Assembly (NCBI GenBank): GCA_047967505.1
Contig: CM106540.1
Length of the DNA: 64,000 nucleotides
Source: Dipteris shenzhenensis
Lineage: Eukaryota > Polypodiophyta > Polypodiopsida > Gleicheniales
Strand: one strand, 5' to 3'
Below, piece by piece: positions 57,401-64,000 of this stretch. The notes beneath the pieces are model-generated. The model was not told the DNA's origin. It was given only the letters and a program-made list of their open reading frames with translations, and searched no databases. The first letter of the stretch is position 1. Each line of letters opens with the position of its first letter. Made by a program: the position numbers and the translations under genes.

Positions 57401-58707
57401 ATCCTGCCCTTCTTCTTTCCTTTTGCTATCAAGCGACCGTTATTTTTCATATCCTCAACAAAGCATCCATGAGGATTAAATCTGACTTGCAAGCCCTGCT
57501 CAACCATTTGACCAACAAAAACCAGGTTCTTGGTGATGTTCGGGACATGCCTGCATAGACAAAGGAATTTTACCAATCTGCACAATAGGATGTGCAGTAT
57601 CAGCACCACTCTCCACAAATCCTGGTTTTTCCATTTTCCTTGCATCCTGCATCCATTTTGCATGACTTGTCATGTGGTTTGACGCACCTGAGTCAACATA
57701 CCACACATCATTTCGTTCTTTCGTACTTGGCACAGAATTGGTCATATGTTGCACCATAAATAGATGTTCATTTCTGTCATCCCCCTGTCTACTAGAAGAT
57801 GCATAATTGCCTTGTTGCAATTTTCCATTCATAATGTCATTCTACTTTTTGTAGCAGTTTTTAGGCATATGACCCATTTTACCACAATAGTAGCATTCAA
57901 CATTGTTGTTTGCATTTTGACCTCTCTGCCATCCACCATGGCCTCTTTGGCTCCCCTGCCTCTAGAGTTACCACGTCCTCCTCCATAGGACTGGCTTTCT
58001 TGAGTTTGTTGCATATTCTGATTTCTACCATGGCCTCCTCTATCTCTGCCTCTACCTGTTCTAGCATTTGAGTAGAAGACAGTTTCTTTTGAAGTTCCTC
58101 CTGAAGAAGATGCACCCCCATTTCTTTGCTCTTCAGAAATTAGAAGAGCAAACAACTCTTCAAAATCAGGAAATTTTTCACGGATGGCAATGGATGTCCG
58201 GAACTGTGCATAATCCTTTCCTAGACCATTCAAGGTCACAGAGACTAGATCATCATCTTCCATTGGCGACCCAATGGAAGCAAGCGCATCTGCAATTTTC
58301 TTCACCTTCATGTGGTAGTCATTTATGCTCAAATTTTCTTTGTGCACATTGTGCAACTCCTGTTTGAGCTGCATTTTCCTAGCTTGTGTATTTGTGCTGT
58401 ACATTTTTGCCAAAGTGTCCCATGCCTCCTTTGGCGTACTTGCATCTTGAATATGCACAATCATAGAATCCGAAATACTGATAGACAGCCAATACATAAC
58501 TTTTCTGGCTCTCTCATGCCATCCTGTAAATGCTTGCATTTCCTGTTGATTGGGAACATTAGGAAGAACTGGTTCCTCTTCATTTCCTGTAATAAACTCC
58601 CAATAGCCTTTTCCCATAAGGAAATTTGTCATTCTAAACTTCCATGCCTGGAAGTTGTTCTTGTCAAGCTTTTCAGTGACAATCTGCGAAAGAGAATCAG
58701 ACGCCAT
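54380..58707 (-). pseudogene. gag-pol: gag-pol of copia element D, several frameshifts
   Basis: Start MASDSLSQIVTEKLDKNNF at 58707. Gag is open to about 57955, where one C of a ccccc run is missing against E1 and the zinc knuckle region moves out of frame. Protease WYVDSGASNHM (57832-57500 frame), then a ~34-bp deletion. GAG-pre-integrase and integrase run open from 57273: IHSDVW, LRSDGGGEY and QQNGLAKRKN (Lys for catalytic Glu). RT is broken by a ~21-bp deletion near 55840 and a 1-nt deletion exactly in the YVDD codons near 55405. RNase H YTDADWAGSISDRRSTSGY runs to a stop inside the 3' LTR, the same overlap as in C. Confidence 0.92.
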
Positions 58708-59138
58708 TATAGAACACTGCAAAATATTCTGTCATTGCGAAAAACACAGCTTTTGCCTTACACGGGCAGATCTGCAAAACTGACGAAAGTGGTATTTGAC
58801 CACACAGTCACTTTCTAGTGATGGTTTTGCATCAACAGGCAATAAGCATGATTCTACAACTTCCAATATCTCTGCACACAGGCATACGATGCAATTTCTG
58901 TGGCAACTTTCCACCAACCAACCGAGCAGTGGTCACACAGCAAAAACAGGGCCTTTTTCTGAGTGCCTGTGAAGAACTTCCACCTTCAAAACGGCAGGCC
59001 TCGAAATGGCCACACCGCGAAGGGCGTCTCAATCTGAGACAGTGTACTCTTGCACTTCTGGCTGTGCTACCTGTAGAGATTTACTACCAGGACACCACAA
59101 ACTTGGTTTGCTTTCTTGAGCTCCTTACCACGAACAAG

Positions 59139-59150
59139 GCTCTGGTACCA
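59139..59150 (-). promoter_or_regulatory. Primer binding site of element D
   Basis: Minus strand tggtaccagagc, one base off tggtatcagagc, directly after the LTR end. Confidence 0.85.
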
Positions 59151-59317
59151 TGTGAAGATAGTGGGAGAGAGGGAAGGAGTCTCACTTGCGGCTTTCTCAC
59201 ATACACAATGGGGGAATACACACAAAGGTGGAGGCTGAAAACAGGTTTTCCTCTTCTTAGTTGTGAAAGCCAAAAGAACTCTAGTACAAAGAAATAAAAG
59301 AACCCTATATGTGGGTT
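59151..59317 (-). repeat. Partial 5' LTR of copia element D
   Basis: Matches the inner 167 bp of 54099-54449 (plus strand tgtgaagatagtgggagaga onward); cut at atatgtgggt. Confidence 0.92.
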
Positions 59318-59660
59318 GCTTTGTCCATAGAGTTTCATATTGGATTGCCAACACAAAGACCATCTCACCCTCTTCTTGATAGAACTAGTCCAACTGCAAC
59401 ATCAAAGCATTTAGCGCCTCCATTGTCCCAAATCTCTGCTTCCTTGTAGCCACCACTTGGTCCTAGTCCTCCTTGGTAAAGTCTAGCAAGGCCTCATGCC
59501 AACTCAAGGCTACACCTTCAAGAAAATCAGGCAAAATCTGCACTCAATCCTTCATGGACCATCTAGAAAGCCGGCATCCTTGAACAAAATCCCGAAGATA
59601 AGACTCCAAGTCTTCCCCTTGGTTCCCTCAAAACACTGGAATCTTCATCATGATGAAACA
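59318..59660 (-). pseudogene. gag: gag N-terminus of minus-strand gypsy element
   Basis: Reverse complement matches 16026-16370 of the plus-strand copy: MMKIP.FEG start near 59650, FLIFLKV / DFLEGVALSW-equivalent region and LCWQSNMKLYG-equivalent of AIQYETLWTK at the copia D junction. In-frame stops are present. Confidence 0.7.
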
Positions 59661-59714
59661 TAAAAAGGAAATACCAAGATCTAAATAATATCCCAAACAA
59701 GATCCCACAGAGCC

Positions 59715-60173
59715 TTAGTATACCAAGACCAACTTATTATGCATAACCACTTGTTGAAAACCCTCCACAATGTGATCCTCAATAAAATCTTTAAAAATAA
59801 GTGACCAACCAGCACCATGAAAACATTGTATATACATGCATTCAAGAGTCACCCTTCTCACAATTGGAAGTGCACATAACAGCTTCAAGATATTGTACTC
59901 TTCATCATTTGCATAGAAAAAGAAGTTGAAAGCATTGAGAATCACCACTCCATTGTTATAGTCAAAAACTACCCAAAGACAACTCTTCTTCACACCAAGC
60001 TGACATCTACTATCATTTGTAGGAATGTCCTCATTGCAGTACATAAGAGCCTCATGAGTTGGAGAAGGAACAATATGGAGATAAGTAATAAGCATGTTTC
60101 TAGAGGGTGGCAACCTTGTGGTTGTCATTGTGTGAGAATGGCGAAGGTACAAAGAATACGGAGGAAGTGGCAT
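59715..60173 (-). CDS. ORF1 upstream of gag in minus-strand gypsy
   Basis: 152 codons, ATG 60173. The C-terminal ~92 residues (LWVVFDYNNGVVILNAFNFF to NKLVLVY) match the plus-strand ORF1 at 15613-15951, including the stop. The first ~60 residues (HTMTTTRLPPSRNMLITYLH) have no match in the other copy, which may have lost them. No domain recognised. Confidence 0.5.
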   Translation of the reverse strand: MPLPPYSLYLRHSHTMTTTRLPPSRNMLITYLHIVPSPTHEALMYCNEDIPTNDSRCQLGVKKSCLWVVFDYNNGVVILNAFNFFFYANDEEYNILKLLCALPIVRRVTLECMYIQCFHGAGWSLIFKDFIEDHIVEGFQQVVMHNKLVLVY

Positions 60174-60180
60174 GCAAACC

Positions 60181-60889
60181 TAAAGTGTGTCACACACAGG
60201 CGGTCATGCGAGTTCGATAGACTTCTTCTTTAATCAATACACTAGTCTAGTTATGTAGTGTGTTGTTGAATTGTATCCAAACTTGGTAATAGCTTGATTG
60301 ATTAAAGGATTCTCCTATTCCTATATCACTTGATCTAGTGCAATGCCACATCAAACAGCCTCCCCACCTCATGTAGGAACTCAGCCACACTAGGTGTTGA
60401 CAAGACCCAATGGCTCTCCAGCTCTAACACCTTGGCTGGCAAGGAACCTTGAGTCTTTAGCCTCCAATGTAGCAACACCCCATTCAAATAAAAAATCACC
60501 AGCTTCCTTGAAGTTGGGGGTAGCTGTTCATAGCCACAAGCTCGATGAGATAACAAAAGTTCAATATTGCATAAACCAAATTGTACGTAGTTGAATTTCA
60601 ACAAACATTCACGCAGATGTCAAACTCAAATCCATATTCTACCTCTTAGAAATCACGCTTCCCGTCCCTCTACAGTGAGGCACAAGACTCTCTACCCCTC
60701 TTGCACTGTAGCGGGTTTCACCAAATCTTCGCACCCTGCATTGGAATCGAGGAGCGTGTCTCCATGTTTTGAGAAGGCCTGCAACAACCTCATCCAAAAC
60801 AATCATTCACATTGCATGCCACCTACCATAACACTAAAAATCAATCCAAGACTAGCTTGTGTTTCGAACTTTGCCAAAGCTAATACACA
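60181..60889. other. No recognised gene
   Basis: A minus frame at 60604-60335 (LPPTSRKLVIFYLNGVLLHW, LPAKVLELESHWVL) is coding-like but not recognised. The gypsy 5' LTR expected here is not seen. Confidence 0.4.
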
Positions 60890-60893
60890 ATTG

Positions 60894-63800
60894 CTAAGCA
60901 ATATCTGACATGGGGATATCATTTGCATCACGCACCCATTCCACGGTGCTGATCCCATCCTCCATGAAGTCATCCAAGGGGGTGGTCCTATGCTCCTTAC
61001 CTTGGCGCATGTACACCATTACATGCATCATGTGGACCTGCATATAACACATACACGAACAAATCAAAATATGTGTAACATATGCACCATTGAAAAACCC
61101 TTTCATTATTATAGCACATACCTCTCTCTTTCCCTGCACACATATTGTGGTTTCTGAGTGCACCACCTGTGAACAAAAAAACCTCCACTTTTGGTATCCT
61201 GTTGCTTCATGCATATGCCTATCCTCCCTGATCTTTATGAGAAGGGCCTCCAATCCTTTCATTGTCCCTATGAATATAAGGACACCATTGTCTGCAAGCA
61301 CTCGATCTTGTAGACACCATTGTCTGTTGATGTGCAAGGACTCGATCTGAAAAATCTAATGTGTTGCAAGCATTCTCTTCAAACCGTTCCACCACTTGAT
61401 GGCATTCCCCAATACAAATATCGATGATGCATTAGGGAGGCAAGCCACCATGATTTTGCATGAGCTGTTTGTGCTCTGACCATCTACATTTGAACACTTC
61501 TCGTGGTTCACCTCCTCTAGAGACTCCAATAACCAATTGAAGTTCTCGCATTTCCACTCGTTTTGTAGGAAAATTTCCTACCTGGAATGGATTGCATATA
61601 ATAACCTGCCATTTTGGTGGAATGTGCTTGGTGGATGTCTCCATGCACATAGACATCTCACATGCAGCATCAAGATGCCTCTCTCACACCTCCTCACCTT
61701 TAGCTGTGTTCAAGAAACTCACAGGTATAGGTGACTCAATAATGGATTATTGATTTGCATGGATCTTGTTGCTTCTAGATCCTACTTACAAGTGGATTGT
61801 TTGCCCTCTCTTGGCAGGTTGTCCTTGTTCTCTTTGCATCCACTTGATGCTTGTAGTTGTGGCCATGTCAACTATGGCTATGGCGGCAGCTAATGAAAAT
61901 TATGTTTTAGTATGCTCTTTAGGACAATAAATAAAAAACAAAGTAGCATGCTACTTGCCTGTTTGGGTTGGATGTGTGGATGCAATTGTACAGGGCCAAT
62001 TGGTAGTGATACCACTTGACTACTTTTTGTTGGTAATTCGTTAAGCGCTTACCTTGTTTGCATCTAGGAATTCTGCCACACAAAGCTCTTCCTCACCTTG
62101 TACACTTCCTTCAGCCACTTTTGATCCAAATGGAACTCCTCATACATTGACGCATCCAGATGATTTATCTTGGCCCAATCCTCACACTCGCCCAGCAAAT
62201 GGCTCAAAGCCCAGTTTGCCACTTTTGTAGACATGAAACTGGAACATCCAAAAGGCCAAGCCCACCAGGTTAGTCTCTCCACTATGAAACATAAACACAT
62301 CTCACAAAAAAACGTGCACCATCAAAGCATACCTATACACATGCCTCCAGCTTTAGGGGTTATGCGACTTCCTAGGATATCAAGGCAATACCGGCTTGAA
62401 ATTTTTGTGGACGTGCATGAAGAGGCACTCGCTGTGTTTGCGCTTGGTTTCCTATGTGTATCTGAAGAACTTATTCTTGTCAGACTCAATTGAGTAGAAA
62501 TTTCTCTTGCGCTATAAAATGTGGAGTTCAGCTTCATGCATTTTGGACCACAGTGTCTCCTGCCTCAGTCAGGTCATGAAAACCACACTTTTATCTATAG
62601 AAAAGCACCCAAAACAAGTGTTCATCAATTGAGTAATGACAACCTGATTCAAAAGCAAAGCAGCCTATTCATTGTGGGTTTAGGGTGTGTTGAAGCATAT
62701 GCTCAAGAATGCACATCATGACATGCATCCCCTTGTCATCACTTGCTAGAGCTTCCATAGACCTTACTTTATGATGCTCGGTCAAAATCGATGTTGCAAG
62801 GATATACAGCTTCTCCTACTTGATTGCCCCCGAGGGCTTCATCCCCCCATCTAGAGTGGTGACAATCTTGCAAGCCAAAAGTGATTTCAATAAACAATCA
62901 CTTCATATGCAAGCTTGTCATCTAATCATTGTCTTTCCATGTGTAATTCCAACAATTCACTTACTTGTACCATCTTGGCCCTAGTGCAGTGTTAGACACT
63001 TTCAAGATTTGATGTGTATGCTGCAAGAGCTTGTCATTCACACTATAGTATGCTTCGCTCCATTTCTTTCAAAAGTTAGCATCTGGCAACTTGTTGCCTG
63101 CAGTTGTGCATGACTGGGTGCAAGTGTTTGTCACATGTCCTACACATGCATTCGTTGCCTTGTCATAAAAAATATTATGAAAGCTAGAGAAGGAAAGGGA
63201 AAAGTGTCCTGTTATTGATCCTTACCTTCCACATCACCTGTGTGATGACTGGAAGAGGGTTTTTGTACCAATGCTCTTTCATAGCTGCCTTCTTCCTGTG
63301 GGTGTCCAGCCACTCTTTTTGCTTGGTTAACAATCTTTGGTGGATTGCCACATCTGATGCAACACCCAACACTCTGGCCTCACAAATGAGGTCCCGGAAA
63401 GTGGTGGTGACAACCCCCTTTTGTGCTATCTTGGCATCAAAAGAAACATATTAAACAATCCTTCAGTGAGGGTGAGGTAGCTAAAGACACAGTGCCTTCA
63501 TCAGGAATCATCGAACTCACTTATTCATCCTTGATAACATAGATAAAAAATCTCCATCTTTCAAGGGCACCGCTTGGATGTGTATATGCCGGTGCTCATC
63601 ATTAGGAAAGGCTACCACTCAAAAGAAAAAAAAGAATTCATGAGTTGAAAACAAATGAAATGCGGCTACTAATGTTGAATCACCCAGATCAATGGACTAT
63701 TCTCTATCATCCACCTTGTGTGGCGATGGTTCCCATCCCAAATGTAAAACAAGGAATTGGACAAGAATGCCCACTCTGTGTTCCTAATTTCTTCCTCTAA

Positions 63801-63960
63801 TTCTTTGTGCTTCCAGAGGGAGTGCACATTCCACTCCCTTTTCACATCCTCGTCTACGTCTCTCTTTTGCATCTTTGGTGTGACGGTGGACACAATGAAG
63901 ACACCCAAATCCGACAAGTACCCACTTGAGAAGAATCTTTCCTACATCTCTTGGGTGTGG
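60894..63960 (-). pseudogene. Intron-containing gene, ParB-like plus methylase-like, probably decayed
   Basis: Minus-strand pieces: 63930-63669 with SGYLSDLGVFIVS, LFYIWDGNHRHTRWM; 63600-63506 with HIHIQAVPLKDGDFLSMLSR; about 63445-63226 with QKGVVTTTFRDLICEARVLG, HRKKAAMKEHWYKNPLPVIT; about 63160-62965 with KKWSEAYYSVNDKLLQHTHQ; 62300-62053; 61850-61790; about 61735-61122 with VEMRELQLVIGVSR, DRVLADNGVLIFIGTMKGLE, KIREDRHMHEATGYQKWRFF; and 61037-60894 with HMMHVMVYMRQGKEHRTTPL. Donors of GTAAG/GTATG type end five pieces (63226, 62965, 62053, 61790, 61122). The last intron (61121-61038) has GTATGT and TGCAG ends and is phase 0, joining two open exons. DGNHR resembles the ParB-type DGxHR motif; the C-terminus resembles N4/N6 DNA methylases. 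That assignment is a guess. In-frame stops and a frameshifting duplication near 61300 indicate decay. Confidence 0.45.
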
Positions 63961-64000
63961 GATGTGATCTGGCAGATAGTGGGAATTGGGAGCAATCGAC

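Larger units (their letters stand above)
54099..59317 (-). mobile_element. Ty1/copia element D inside the gypsy gag/protease region
   Basis: 3' LTR complete (54099-54449), gag-pol (58707-54380) and partial 5' LTR (59151-59317). The 5' LTR stops after about 167 of 351 bp, and gypsy gag resumes at 59318. Gypsy sequence between gag (around TLWTK) and protease is missing, so a deletion took the LTR end and flanking gypsy DNA. No target-site duplication remains. Close relative of E1. Confidence 0.92.
40979..60180 (-). mobile_element. Tat/Ogre-like Ty3/gypsy element, split by copia insertions B and D
   Basis: Pieces on the minus strand, 5' to 3': ORF1 and gag start (60173-59318), [copia D], protease C-terminus, RT, RNase H, second RNase H and integrase (54098-50825), polypurine tract, 3' LTR first part (50431-49348), [copia B], 3' LTR last part (41797-40979). 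The 5' LTR is not found; the right limit is uncertain because similarity to the plus-strand copy ends at about 60000. RT before integrase is the gypsy order. Confidence 0.88.

Overview
The window looks like nuclear DNA of a land plant with a large, repeat-packed genome. The signs are many Ty1/copia elements primed by initiator tRNA-Met (tggtatcagagc), a Tat/Ogre-like Ty3/gypsy family with roughly 2 kb LTRs and a second RNase H, plant-style LINE fragments, and long (CA)n, (CT)n and (GA)n tracts. No convincing intact host gene is present. The species cannot be named from this sequence; fern, lycophyte and gymnosperm are all possible.

Left part. 1-5273 is a copia element (A) whose 5' LTR lies outside the window. 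5274-12719 is old non-coding DNA with microsatellites, an LTR-like direct repeat pair, a 36-bp inverted repeat, a 262-bp tandem duplication and an eight-unit array built on a CTCATCTCTCTTGAGAGTTGTGTG-like core. 12720-13278 is a protein-kinase pseudogene cut off by the 5' LTR of a plus-strand gypsy element (13279-17358), which has an extra ORF before gag. Next come a minus-strand LINE remnant (17400-18720), a decayed plus-strand gypsy-type gag (20116-21790), and two truncated minus-strand copia elements fused at a deletion junction (F 21828-24827, E1 24828-29103).

Middle. 29844-35327 (element C) is a structurally complete, very young copia element. It has a CTTAG target-site duplication, nearly identical LTRs and one uninterrupted 1451-codon gag-pol reading frame, but the first integrase catalytic Asp reads Asn. 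35333-40978 holds exon-like remnants, long GA/CA tracts and a LINE endonuclease fragment.

Right part. 40979 to about 60180 is one minus-strand Tat-like gypsy element inserted into the LINE and then invaded twice. Copia B (41798-49342, plus strand, TSD TAATA) lies inside its 3' LTR. Copia D (54099-59317, minus strand) lies inside its gag/protease region. Relative order of insertion is therefore LINE, then gypsy, then B and D. From 60890 to the right edge, the minus strand carries pieces of an intron-containing gene with several good splice donors and one phase-0 intron that joins two open exons. It has a DGNHR motif like ParB-type domains and a C-terminal part resembling a DNA methylase. It has in-frame stops and is probably a pseudogene, but it is the least explained and most interesting part of the window.
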